This document shows, in pieces, positions 22,892-32,775 of a stretch of DNA of 64,000 nucleotides (position 1 is its first letter; each line of letters begins with the position of its first letter). The notes below the pieces were generated by a model, which was given only the letters and a program-made list of their open reading frames with translations, was not told where the DNA came from and ran no database searches. The translations under genes and the position numbers were made by a program. This DNA comes from Calocera cornea HHB12733 (Eukaryota > Basidiomycota > Dacrymycetes > Dacrymycetales > Dacrymycetaceae): contig KV423984.1 of NCBI GenBank assembly GCA_001632435.1, positions 17,296 to 81,295 on the forward strand, written 5' to 3'.

Positions 22892-23470
22892 CTAGGCGCC
22901 GCTCAACTCCACGGTGTCCGTCAATACATCCCCAAGCTGGTAGCGAGCACTGGACCAGCAGAGCGAGCAGCTTGTTTCGCTACTATGTGTTGTGCTGGCG
23001 ATGTCGATCCACATCTGATGGACGGCGTCGAGCGCCATGGATTCGAGAGGCCAAGGACGGGGCTGGACCCAGTCGACACCGCAGGGCAGTACAGCGCCGC
23101 GTGTCCTGATGACCAGGAAGGTAGCATTGGCCAGTGCGATAGCTGGGCGTCTGGTCTTCCACATCGAGAGGATCTTTCGAATTCCATGCCGCTTTCAAAT
23201 TCAAGAGGCAAATCTTCAGTGATGGATGGAAGATGACCGCCGCGCGCGCCTCGGAGTCGTGTCGGACACCGAGGGCTGCGGTAAGGAGCTGGATAATGGT
23301 CTCTGCGAAGGGCAAGCCTGCAGCTGACAAAGGTGATATCGCGCTCGTACATGTACCGAATGGGGATGTCGTTGATAGTCGCTACTGTGACGGACAACTT
23401 CCCGATCCCTCCCGGGCCGAGGAGAGGATGACGGCTTGTTGCGCCTTCATGGAGGGGGGATGATGAACTC
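22892..23470 (-). pseudogene. NB-ARC remnant of an NLR-C-like gene
   Basis: Pieces of NB-ARC in all three minus frames, in the right order and close to NLR-C. They are HPLLGPGGIGK (P-loop, about 23420), LLTAALGVRHDSEAR (about 23285), ICLLNLKAAWNSKDPLDVED (former Walker B region) and then RGAVLPCGVDWVQP with LDAVHQMWIDIAST (about 23000). Several frameshifts and substitutions (ILDNLETAWD has become LNLKAAWN) show that it is dead. No TPR part follows downstream in the same orientation. It sits upstream of NLR-B's first exon. Confidence 0.75.
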
Positions 23471-23479
23471 AACCAATTC

Positions 23480-24239
23480 GTTTGAGGCGATGTGAGGGGA
23501 CCATATTCATAGCAAACAGGTGTGCAAAGTGCCATGGACTATGGATGCTCCAAATACGCGGCATCTGAGTAGAAAATGGGTAAGGTACAGTTGGCGGTGA
23601 TCTGGTACGAAGGTGAGTTGGCGGATTGATGGAGGAAGGATCGGGTTGCACCTCTTACGGTCCTCTATCATTCGTCTGTAACGCCTTCTCTCCCACGCAG
23701 CAACCTTTCCAGTGCAACCATCGTCTCAACCACCAATCTGTCCACTGCTAAGCACAATCGTGAAACGTGCTCAGTCGAACCAATGGCGCTGAAGTGACGA
23801 CTAGGGCTATTGATGGCAAGGTCGACCCTGAACACCGCGGCCGGCGACCATGTGCTGTACTCGTTGTCGATGACCGGAGTGTGCACTGGAGTTCCCGCGA
23901 TGTCACGACGACATCGCAGAGGCTACTTACTGCCACTGACTAGTTCTTTTCCGACTCCGTCCTTTTCTCGACCATCAATCTCTTCACCGTTAGGCCTGAG
24001 CATATGATGCCCGGTCTAGTCATATCGTGTAGGCGCTGGATTGAGGCACGGGATGAGAAAGTCGCGTTGGGTTATCCCCTGCTGTGCTCCGTATTGATGA
24101 TGCCACGAGGTCGGGAGGACGACACCACGGAGGTTGCGGTCATTGGGTGGCATTACAACCACGGTAACAACTGACCGAGGATACCGAGCGCAGACTCAGT
24201 TGTGTTGGGTGCCGCACTCCGTCCTATCCGATCAGTTTG
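23480..24239. other. Decayed spacer between receptor remnants
   Basis: Contains no gene I can support. Short minus-strand stretches faintly resemble receptor N-terminal or TPR sequence, but none is clear enough to annotate. Confidence 0.4.
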
Positions 24240-24384
24240 ATCGATGCCTCCGCAGCGGGACCATCTGCACCGCCACAAGCGCGTCCTTCATCTCGCCCGT
24301 TCCCCACCGCAGTGTGGAACGCCTTGGCCTTCTCAAACTTCTCCATCGCCTCGCTGTTCCGTTGGAGGAATCCCAGGATCCTGC
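24240..24384 (-). pseudogene. TPR fragment interrupted by the copia element
   Basis: On the minus strand this stretch reads RILGFLQRNSEAMEKFEKAK followed by AFHTAVGNG, a clear match to one 40-residue TPR unit of the neighbouring receptors (compare LRMLGRENEALEKIKEAK in NLR-A). The reading frame continues upstream on the far side of the retrotransposon (28896-28925, ...VTAAWG). So the insertion split a TPR unit. No promoter, NB-ARC or start codon goes with it, and it was probably already a fragment. Confidence 0.6.
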
Positions 24385-24515
24385 TGAGATGAACGAGAGT
24401 TGGATTGAGCAGGGGACCGCACGAGCGGTCCCTTGTATCTACGTGGCACGCGGCCAGGATCCTAGGTGCGCGGCTTGCTCCTGACCGTCACCGCCGCTCT
24501 CTCATGATCTCCACA
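24385..24515 (-). repeat. 3' LTR of the copia element
   Basis: 131 bp, identical to 28765-28895. On the element strand it begins TGTGGAGATC and ends TTCATCTCA. It contains a GC-rich palindrome-like stretch (GGACCGCACGAGCGGTCC at about 24415-24432) that could form a hairpin in RNA, perhaps linked to polyadenylation. Confidence 0.93.
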
Positions 24516-24524
24516 CTCCCCCTC
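24516..24524 (-). promoter_or_regulatory. Polypurine tract of the copia element
   Basis: On the element strand GAGGGGGAG directly precedes the 3' LTR, as expected for the plus-strand primer. The TGA stop of gag-pol (24523-24525) overlaps it, so there is no spare sequence between coding region and LTR. Confidence 0.75.
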
Positions 24525-27500
24525 AAGCCGTGCTCAGCCCCAGATCTTCGACAAACTGTTCATGCTTGATGGATCCGAGGGGCTTGGTCAGTATATCAGC
24601 GAGCATCTGGTCTGTGGGGCAATAGGAGAAGCGGATCTGGTTCAGGGAGACGCGCTGGCGGAGGAAGTGGTGCCTGATATCGATGTGCTTGGTCCGGGAC
24701 GGGTGCGCAGAATCTCTGGTCATGCTGATAGCGGCCTGATTGTCAACCAGGATCTGGATGGGCCGGTCTTGTTCTTGGTCCGTGATCTCCTTGAGTAAGT
24801 TCTTGATCCAGAGCGCCTCTTTTGCTCCGTGGGCTGCGGCCATGTACTCGGCCTCTGCGCTAGAGAGCGCCACGGTCGGCTGTTTCTTTGAGGACCACGA
24901 GACGGCTCCTCCGGCAAGCATGGTCACATATCCAGAGATGGATCGTCGATCATCAAGATTGCTGCCCCAGTCTGCATCGGAGTAGAGTGTGGGTATGAGC
25001 TGGTCCGGTCTGTGATCTTGTTCCTGCGCGTACATGATCTTGAGCTCATTTGTGCCCTTCAGATATCGGAACACTCGTTTGGCCGCGGTAAGATGGGCTG
25101 GTCCGGGGTTGATCAAGTACTGGCTCAGGTGCTGGACCGCATAAGCGATGTCGGGTCTGGTCATGACGGCCATGTACATGAGGGAGCCAATCAAGGCTTG
25201 ATAGTGCGCCTTGCTCTTTTCGTGCTCCTTGTGCTCGTGATCTGACATTCTCTCCAGATCGGGACTGTCTTCGAGCGTGAGTCGAGTATTGGGATCCAAG
25301 GGGGTCCGTGTCACGTTGGCCTGGTCTAGGCCGAAACGCTTGATCGTGCGCAGAATGTGACCAGTCTGTGAGAGCGTGATCTGGTGCTTGCTCCGGTCAC
25401 GGTTGATCTCGAGTCCAAGTGAGTAGTGGAGCTCCCCCTCGTCCGTGATCTTGAACATGTTCTTGATCTCGTTCTTGATGCTCACGATGTTCCTAGATCC
25501 GGTCTTGGTGAAGATCCATCCATCATCCACGTGCATTGTGATGATGCAGAACGGCTCGTTGCGGATAAAGCATGCTCGGTCTGTCTCAAGGATCTTGAAT
25601 CCGAGATCTTGCAGAGCACTAGCGAGCTTCTTATACCAGTAATGTCCCGCTTGCTTGAGCCCGTACAGACCTTTGATCAGTCTACAGACCTTGTTCTCGT
25701 GCTCGGGCTTGACAAAGCCTTCGGGCTGGCGCATGTACAGTTCCTCCTTCAGTTCTCCATGAAGGTAGGCTCCGACCACGTCGATCTGGTGGATCTCCCA
25801 ATCGTGCACTGCTGCATGGGCGAGCAGGACTCGGATCGTGGTAGGTTTGACTGTCGGAGCAAAGGTCTCGAAGTAGTTCACTCCGTGAACTTGGGCAAAG
25901 CCTTGGGCAACGAGACGGCCTTTGTATCGGGTGATCTCTCCCTCCTTATCACGCTTGATCTTGAAGACCCATTTAGATCCAATGATCTTCGTGCCCTTGG
26001 GCTGCTCGACCAGTTCCCACGTTCCTCTCTGCTCGAGCTGGTCGATCTCCTGCTGCGCTGCTGCATGCCACTGGTCGGCGTGCTCAGTCTGCATTGCTTG
26101 TGCGTATGAGAGTGGTTCTTCATGATCGTGGCTCATGTTCATGGACAGGAATGCATACTCAACTGCGATGGTCGCTCGGGCCAGATCAGCTGGATCACCT
26201 TCGATGATCTGCTCTACCCGCTTGTCCTTGAGCCGTGCACTGGACCTTGTTGGGGGTCCGTAGTCAATCCTTGGGCGAGGTTTGCGGATCATCTGTTCTG
26301 GTTCAGGTGGCTGATTTAGCAGGTCCTCGACCTCGTTGTCCTCGATCTGGTCGAGATGTCCACCTTCATCGCTCTTGCCCTTGTGCTCCCCCTCGATGGA
26401 GGTGACCTCGATCTGTGCCTCATGCGGTACTCGCTGGGTGAAGGTCTCATTGAAGATCACGTCGCGTGATCTCCGGATCATCTTGGTTTGTGGGTCCCAG
26501 CATCGGTATGTGCCTTTCATGTTGGGCTCGTATCCGACCAGTATGCACTTGTGCGACTTCGGGTCGAGTTTCTTGCGGCTCGGGTCCATGACCAGTGCGT
26601 AGCACTGACAGCCGATCTGTCGCAGGTGGGCAAGATCGGGCTTTTCACCATGATATGCCTCATATGGTGTGATCTCTAGACCGTAAGCCGGGCTCCTGTT
26701 CTTGAGATAGACAGATGTTGCTAAGATCTCAGCCCAGAGTCCTTTCGCAAGTTTCTTCTCCTCGATCATGCATCTCATGTGCTCGACCACGGTCCGTTGG
26801 CTCCTTTCGACTGTCCCGTTCTGAGCTGGGGTATGCGGTGCGGACGTGATGAGCTTGATCCCTGTTTCATTCAGGAATGCCTCGAAGGCCTTGTTCACAA
26901 ACTCGCCTCCGTTGTCGGCTTGTATGACCCGGATCTGGTCACCGGTCTCGAGCTCGACCGAAGTTCTGAACTTCTTGAACGTCGCAAAGGTATCGCTCTT
27001 GTTCTTCATGCTGAAGATCCACATGTAGCTCGAGGCATCATCGACAATCGAGAACGCGTACTCGCTTGATCCAATTGACTTCGGAAATGGACCCATCAGG
27101 TCCATGTGGATCTTGTGCAAGCGCCGGGTAACGCGGGTCCGTGGACCTTCGTGTGTTGGGAGTGGGATCCGGTGATGCTTTCCCATTGCGCATCCCTCAC
27201 ACACGCACTCATCGGTCTTCAGGTTGATCTTCATTCCTGTGACCATGTTCTTTTGCGTGAGCTGCCGGAGATAGCGGGTGTTCAGGTGACCCAGGCGCTC
27301 GTGCCAGGCCATGATGTGATTGGGGGCTGCAACATAGACTCGGTCCGTCTTGTTCTTGCTCGTGCTCTTGACCGTGAGCTTATACAGATTGCAGCTCAAG
27401 AGCTTGCCTGTCGCAACTAGGGTTCCGTCTTTCTTCTTCATGGTCAGACGTCCTCCCCCTATCTCAGTGCTCATTCCGGCAAGGTCGCATCGGGGGATCG

Positions 27501-28701
27501 AGATGAGGTTGATGCCCGCTTCTGGGGCATGGAGCACGTCATTCAGGATGACCTTGTGCTCCGATCCGTTGTTCATGAAGGTGAGGCGGACTGTTCCTCG
27601 ACCTAGCACGGTGCTCGGCTTATCCCCCAGACCTAGGAGCGATGTTGGGGTCTGGGTGTAGTTTTCGAATAGATCACGGTCTGTTGCGATGTGACTTGAG
27701 GCTCCGGTGTCTGCAAGCCAGTCGTTCTTGGTGATCTGCCCAGAGCTTGTGAACATGACCCGGTCGAGGGCCGGTATCTGGATCTGCTCGAAGGAGAGCA
27801 GTGCTGTGTCGGATCCTTCGGTCTTCTTGTTCTTTGCCACATGTGCTCGGTCTTGGGTCTTCTGACGCCAGGGCGGGGTCTCGCCTGCTCGACCACCTCC
27901 GCGGCCATAGCACTCTTTCACATGGTGACCGGTCTTCCCGCAGTTGAAGCACTTGTCCTCAGATCGGTCCTTCTCATGACCGCGTCCTGACCCTCGGCCT
28001 CGACCAGATCCTCGACCTCTCGTTCCCCGACCTCTTTCTCGTGAGTACAGGACTCGCTGATCCTCCTCCCCTGCGGCCTCCTTCCTGAGGGTCGCTTCAC
28101 CAATCATGGCTGAGATCACGTCCTCGGATTTGGGGTTCTTGACCGAGTTGTATCGACTGACAAAATCACGCCAGGTATCGGAAGGGAGCGAGGTGATCAG
28201 GATCCAGGCGAAGTCTTCATCCTTGATCTGAGAGCCGGTCTGCTGGATCTGAATGCGGAGTTTTCGGAGCGTGTTGATATGATCCTTCATGTCGGTCGAG
28301 TCGTCATAGTGTGTGGTCATGAGCTTGCGTCGGAGGACCGCATATCCGAACTGCCCTTGGTCTTGCATGTATGTGCATAGACCATCCCAGATCTCCTTTG
28401 ACGTCTCGTACTGAACCACGTTCAGGAGAATCTCGTCATCGAGGTTGTTCGTGATCTGGTTCTTGGCCTTCCTGTCGGCCTTCTTCCACCGTGCCAGCTC
28501 GGTCTGCCGGCTGAGTCTCTCGGTCTCACTCATGTCCTGGTCCGGCTCAGGTGGCTTGGGGATCTCCCCCTCCACGTACTCCCACAGCTCTCGTTCCTCC
28601 AGTACCGACTGGATCTGGAACTTCCACGAGATCCAGTTCTCGCGGGTGAGAGGCTTGACCGTGAACTTCACAGTGGTCATCGTGTCCGGCTCGTAGGACA
28701 T
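24523..28701 (-). CDS. Copia gag-pol polyprotein (1,392 residues, intact)
   Basis: First ATG is at 28701 (MSYEPDTM...); the open frame upstream to 28731 has no ATG. Domains in order: Gag with the UBN2-type segment WISWKFQIQSVLEE, a CCHC zinc knuckle CFNCGKTGHHVKEC (about residue 260), and aspartic protease WLADTGASSHIAT (about 340). Then come the integrase zinc domain (H-x3-H...CVCEGC) and the integrase core with MDLMGPFPKS, IQADNGGEF and the GTVERSQ region. Reverse transcriptase has KWVFKIKRDKEG and ITMHVDDGWIF (Y-V-D-D box with His in place of Tyr). RNase H has YSDADWGS and SSAEAEYMA. Gag and Pol lie in one frame with no visible shift signal, so the Gag:Pol ratio must be set some other way. 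All catalytic motifs are present, so the element could be active. Confidence 0.95.
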   Translation of the reverse strand: MSYEPDTMTTVKFTVKPLTRENWISWKFQIQSVLEERELWEYVEGEIPKPPEPDQDMSETERLSRQTELARWKKADRKAKNQITNNLDDEILLNVVQYETSKEIWDGLCTYMQDQGQFGYAVLRRKLMTTHYDDSTDMKDHINTLRKLRIQIQQTGSQIKDEDFAWILITSLPSDTWRDFVSRYNSVKNPKSEDVISAMIGEATLRKEAAGEEDQRVLYSRERGRGTRGRGSGRGRGSGRGHEKDRSEDKCFNCGKTGHHVKECYGRGGGRAGETPPWRQKTQDRAHVAKNKKTEGSDTALLSFEQIQIPALDRVMFTSSGQITKNDWLADTGASSHIATDRDLFENYTQTPTSLLGLGDKPSTVLGRGTVRLTFMNNGSEHKVILNDVLHAPEAGINLISIPRCDLAGMSTEIGGGRLTMKKKDGTLVATGKLLSCNLYKLTVKSTSKNKTDRVYVAAPNHIMAWHERLGHLNTRYLRQLTQKNMVTGMKINLKTDECVCEGCAMGKHHRIPLPTHEGPRTRVTRRLHKIHMDLMGPFPKSIGSSEYAFSIVDDASSYMWIFSMKNKSDTFATFKKFRTSVELETGDQIRVIQADNGGEFVNKAFEAFLNETGIKLITSAPHTPAQNGTVERSQRTVVEHMRCMIEEKKLAKGLWAEILATSVYLKNRSPAYGLEITPYEAYHGEKPDLAHLRQIGCQCYALVMDPSRKKLDPKSHKCILVGYEPNMKGTYRCWDPQTKMIRRSRDVIFNETFTQRVPHEAQIEVTSIEGEHKGKSDEGGHLDQIEDNEVEDLLNQPPEPEQMIRKPRPRIDYGPPTRSSARLKDKRVEQIIEGDPADLARATIAVEYAFLSMNMSHDHEEPLSYAQAMQTEHADQWHAAAQQEIDQLEQRGTWELVEQPKGTKIIGSKWVFKIKRDKEGEITRYKGRLVAQGFAQVHGVNYFETFAPTVKPTTIRVLLAHAAVHDWEIHQIDVVGAYLHGELKEELYMRQPEGFVKPEHENKVCRLIKGLYGLKQAGHYWYKKLASALQDLGFKILETDRACFIRNEPFCIITMHVDDGWIFTKTGSRNIVSIKNEIKNMFKITDEGELHYSLGLEINRDRSKHQITLSQTGHILRTIKRFGLDQANVTRTPLDPNTRLTLEDSPDLERMSDHEHKEHEKSKAHYQALIGSLMYMAVMTRPDIAYAVQHLSQYLINPGPAHLTAAKRVFRYLKGTNELKIMYAQEQDHRPDQLIPTLYSDADWGSNLDDRRSISGYVTMLAGGAVSWSSKKQPTVALSSAEAEYMAAAHGAKEALWIKNLLKEITDQEQDRPIQILVDNQAAISMTRDSAHPSRTKHIDIRHHFLRQRVSLNQIRFSYCPTDQMLADILTKPLGSIKHEQFVEDLGLSTA

Positions 28702-28750
28702 GATCTTGGGGTGGATGGCTCGGGTTGACAATGGATGTACTTGAGCGGCT

Positions 28751-28764
28751 CAGGGCTCATAACC
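28751..28764 (-). promoter_or_regulatory. Primer-binding site for a half-tRNA of initiator methionine
   Basis: The plus strand here reads CAGGGCTCATAACC, directly adjoining the 5' LTR. That is the anticodon stem-loop sequence of fungal initiator tRNA-Met (CAU anticodon inside). The element RNA is therefore complementary to the tRNA's anticodon arm, not to its 3' acceptor end. Drosophila copia and yeast Ty5 are known to prime from an initiator tRNA cut in the anticodon loop. Confidence 0.8.
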
Positions 28765-28895
28765 TGAGATGAACGAGAGTTGGATTGAGCAGGGGACCGC
28801 ACGAGCGGTCCCTTGTATCTACGTGGCACGCGGCCAGGATCCTAGGTGCGCGGCTTGCTCCTGACCGTCACCGCCGCTCTCTCATGATCTCCACA
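28765..28895 (-). repeat. 5' LTR of the copia element
   Basis: Identical 131-bp partner of the other LTR. It should carry the promoter for the genomic RNA. At 131 bp it is short for copia elements, so U3/R/U5 must be compact. The same inverted repeat GGACCG...CGGTCC lies in the middle. Confidence 0.93.
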
Positions 28896-29090
28896 CCTGC
28901 CCCATGCAGCAGTTACAGACTGTATGCAATGCGGGCTGAAGAATACAATAGTACAACACACTTTGATTAACGAGCCCCGGCACAGTACAGTGGACAACAC
29001 AAACATGATCTTTCATGGAAAGTCGTTACACTTTGAAGGTCTCTCATTCTGAACCCGAACACAAAACCGCCGACATACCAATAACTCGCT

Positions 29091-32016
29091 TCATGCGGGC
29101 GCAATTGAGCGCATTATCGTCAACTCATCTTCGCAAGCCTCAGCTTGTTCCAAAATGCCCATCTCTTTGTACACGCCCATGGCTTGTCGCATCAGGGATG
29201 CAGCTTTCGCCTGCTGATCACAGGCAATCAGGGTGCGGGCCAAGACCCGGTTGCACTCGGCGAGGCCAAAGCGATACCCGATGGTGGCGAACCGCGTCTT
29301 CGCGTCCTCCAGTACCGGGACAGCCTCCTCGAATGTCTTCTTCACACGGAGCGCATCGCCGATGCTAAGCAAGCACTGTGCCTCCCCCAATCGGTTGGCG
29401 ATTGCCTCGTACTCTGACTTAGCCTGCCCAAGCGTGAGGATTGCCTCGTCATGGTGATTTTGCATGCGCTGCGCATCGCCAATCATGCGCATGCATTGCA
29501 CGGCTCCGAAGCGATTGCCAACAGATTCGTATTCGGCTCTCGCATCCTCCAGCTCGACGATAGCTTCTTCATAATGACCCTGCATACGAAGCGAGTCGCC
29601 GATACTTCGAGTACATTGCGTGGCCCACAGCCTGTCGCCCAGTTCGGCAAAGGTCGTCTTGGCGTCTTCGAGCTGGATGATTGCCTCATCAAAGCGGTTC
29701 TCCATACGCAGCACATCGCCCATGCTTCGTGTACATTGAGCAGCTCCAAATCGATCGCCGAGCCCTTCAAAGGTAGACTTCGCCTCGTCTAGTTTCGCGA
29801 CCGCCTCGTCAAAGCGATGCAGCATGAGCAGCACGCCGCCCATAGTGTAGGTACATTGAGATGCTCCACGTCGATCGCCAATGTTGAGGAATGCCGCTTT
29901 CGAAGCGTTGAGCATTGCAAACATCTCCGGGTATCGATCTTGCCTGCCGAGGAGATTGCCCATCATCTGCATACACTGGGCTGCACCTTTTCGATTGCCT
30001 GTGGCTTGTAGCACAGATATCGCCTCGGTCAACAACGGTGTGCAATCGCCGTAGCTCGCGAGATACGAAAACTGCGCGAGCCGCTCGGTCGCAGCCAGAA
30101 GAGTGCCGATGTGATCACTGTCAGGCGATGCGCGCCAAAAGTGAAGGAGGACAGAGTTGATATTGCCGAAGTCGGCCGAAATCCGGTCCACGGCTTGCTT
30201 CGACTCGTCCGTGCCGATCTTGGAAGCCTGCAGGGCCAAGCCCATGAAATGCTGGCGCAGGTCTGATAGGGCTGGGCCTTCGGGAGGGTATTGACCCAGA
30301 ATGAAGTCGCGGATGGGTGACAGCACCTTGATCCGGTGCTTCTGGCGAACTGCGAGTGCCGCCTGCAGCAGCAGTAGAATTGTTCCTCTCGGGTTGCTCA
30401 TCGTAGGCAGAATCCGCGCAACATCGGCCAAGAGCACACCATCAGGGAGGAGACAAACGAGTGAGAGGAGTTTTGGAGCGTTCGGATTCTCGCGGATCGA
30501 GTGCGCATTGATTGATAGCTGGATGGAGACGTCCAGTCGCGTCAATCGGCCGCTCTTGCCACCCCGCACGAGAAGCGTCGTCTTCTCTGCCTTGTAAGCG
30601 TCGATCAAATCCGCGGGGTCCATCATCTGACCCTGATGCGCCATCAGAGTGATCGCTAGCGGCAGACCGTCCAAGAGGGTAAGCAGCTCGTCGAGCTTGC
30701 TGTCGGCTGTACCGGCGATACCGATCCACATTTGACGCGCGGCATCCAGTGATAAAGGTTCGAGAGGCGGAGGGCAGGGCTCGACCCATTCGACACCGCT
30801 GGGGCGGACAGCGCCGCGCATCGTGATGATCAGAGATAGTGTTGTGACTTGAGACAGTTTAGCGAGGAGATCCTCGACGTCAAGTCGATCTTCGGAATCC
30901 CACGCCGTTTCGAGGTTATCCAAGATCAAGAGGCAGATCTTCGACGATAGGTGCGCAATCACCGCGGAGAGCGCATCGGAGTCGTGGCGAACGCCGAGCG
31001 CCGCGGTGAGGGACCGGATGATGCCCTCCGAGGAGGACACGCCTTCACAGCTGACGAAGACGATGTCGTGCCCATACTTGCGCCGAACACGAATATCGTT
31101 GATAACAGCGGCTGCAGTCGACGTCTTGCCGATCCCGCCAGGGCCAAGAAGGGGGATACGGCATGCCGAGTCTTGGGTGAGGAGCGCGATGATGGACTTG
31201 ACCAATTCGACTCGACCATAGAATTTGGCCGGCTTCGGCGGCAGGTTGACGGGGGGAAGGTCGATAGGACTGTCACACTACACGTCAGAACACATCATGA
31301 GGACATTGACGATAGAGCATACACTTGAGCGGCGAGCGATCCTGCATCCTGGCACAGGGTGAATAAGCACAGTACAAGACCAAGCGGAGCCGGACGTACT
31401 TCAAGGCGCATCTTATCCAACCGTTCCCGAACATCGACAGCTTGCACAATCTAATAGACAGTCAATAACGGCAATATCAGAGGAAATCACATGCATACGG
31501 CAAACTGCAACATCACAGCATCCAGCTTCTTGTGCAAGGCGGCGGTGTCATCCGTGGTTGTTAGTCGAGGGACGCTTGATAAAGCTCGTTGCTGCCTTTC
31601 CAGGTAGAGCTGCACATCATCTACTGCTCTGCATGCGTTTCAGATGCGAGTTCTCAGTGATTGAGACAGTCGAGCGTACCTCCGCAGCGCATCGAGCATG
31701 TGACGGATTGATGGCTCTCGTCCGCGTCAGGCGGGATATGCGCCAAGACTTGCTCAGCGATCCAGCTTAGCCTGCTTGCCAGCTCTTGACAATCCTTTCG
31801 GTTCGAATCAACGAGCTGTAATGGATCCTCAGTATAAGCAACCAATGCCATAGAGAGAGAAGTGCGCACATCCCAGATCCCGATCACGCTCAACGCTGTC
31901 CTCTCCACGCTCTCCTTCATCGGGTCCAGCGCGGCACCTGCCTTCGATCTCCATTGCTTGAACGACGCGCCCAGGCTAGATCTTGCGCCTTTGGTAGTGA
32001 CAGATGCGGCGTCCAT
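29091..32016 (-). CDS. NLR-C: helical domain/NB-ARC/TPR receptor
   Basis: Starts with ATG at 32016. Exon 1 (31870-32016) encodes 49 residues and exon 2 (from 31815) reads LVDSNRKDCQELASR. A third block near 31510-31628 reads AVDDVQLYLERQQRALSS. The large last exon runs from about 31267 to 29091. NB-ARC: KFYGRVELVKS, P-loop LGPGGIGKTST, Walker B ICLLILDNLETAWD, ITMRGAVRP, GLPLAITLMAHQGQ. The winged-helix region has LLSLVCLLPDG and VLSPIRDFILGQ. Seven 40-residue TPR units follow and end ELTIMRSIAPA. Exon 2 has a possible flaw. The stretch homologous to the other genes (RHMLDALRR, about 31680-31705) lies one frame away. A shifted acceptor (CAGAG) would still keep the gene open. The main exon is intact, so this is one of the two best candidates for a working receptor. 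No MHD motif was recognised. Confidence 0.8.
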
Positions 32017-32775
32017 CGTTGTAGACTGGATGGGCTGTCGTTCGAGCCGCAGCTCGGTCGAGGGCAGCGATTGTCGGGGATCAGGGGCAGGGACAAGTCA
32101 TCACGACCGAGCAGATCGGATTCCACTGATGATATTCATTCCAGCTTTCAGGGTCTCGGGGCTGATGCGATAGCAGCGGCCGTCCGTTCACAAGTTGTAG
32201 AAATGTTCGCAGGATAGGCAGCGCGTGCGCGCGGGGCACAGGGCGTTGGCGATGCGCGTCGCTGTGAACGTCTTGGGATAGTAACAACGTATGGCTACTG
32301 CACGTTCGTCGGGATTGCAGTTTCAAATCTTGAGGTGCGATACGATAGGAGGCGGATACTGCAAGTACCGGGGCCGTGGACGAGCACGCAGCCAGCACTG
32401 TCGTCAGGGGTAACAGGCATTGTCGTTCTGTGGACATCCCTGCTGGCCAGCCTGCGCAGGTGCCTCGTCGGTTGACGCGTCGAACAATATTCCAGTGGAC
32501 AGCCTTCCTACACTACTCAGCCCTAGTCTCCTCGAGGAAACCCGGTTCACCAAAGCTGCGTAAAACATTCCACGACTGCATACAAATCGCTCCTGAGCTG
32601 CTGCAGTGGGCAAATGAAATGACTTGGACTCGGTCATCAATATGAATACGAATAACTTAGCTAGAATTAGTGTCATTGACTTGGCTGGAGCCGTCGGCAC
32701 ACGCTGGTGAGCATACATGGGTGAGGTTAAGTAATCTACCTCCTTCCCTCACTTGTCGACAGCAGGGGAAGAACG
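32017..32775. other. Spacer between NLR-D and NLR-C
   Basis: No gene is supported. It probably carries the NLR-C promoter. ORFs of up to 118 codons here show no homology I recognise and no splice context. Confidence 0.45.

Larger units (their letters stand above)
24385..28895 (-). mobile_element. Complete Ty1/copia LTR retrotransposon (4,511 bp)
   Basis: The element is bounded by two LTRs of 131 bp with no difference between them (24385-24515 and 28765-28895), each with TG...CA ends. A perfect 5-bp target duplication CCTGC flanks it (24380-24384 and 28896-28900). The single gag-pol frame has no internal stop. Next to the 5' LTR is a primer-binding site complementary to the initiator-tRNA anticodon arm. 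A purine tract lies next to the 3' LTR. Identical LTRs point to a recent insertion. The order protease, integrase, reverse transcriptase, RNase H places it in Ty1/copia (Pseudoviridae-like elements). Confidence 0.95.

Noticed and set aside
22700..24200. A working receptor gene between NLR-B and the retrotransposon
   Set aside because: NB-ARC pieces are spread over three frames with altered Walker motifs and no attached TPRs.
25426..26109. 227-codon plus-strand ORF inside the retrotransposon
   Set aside because: Antisense shadow of the reverse transcriptase region. Copia elements are not known to encode this, and there is no promoter or homology.
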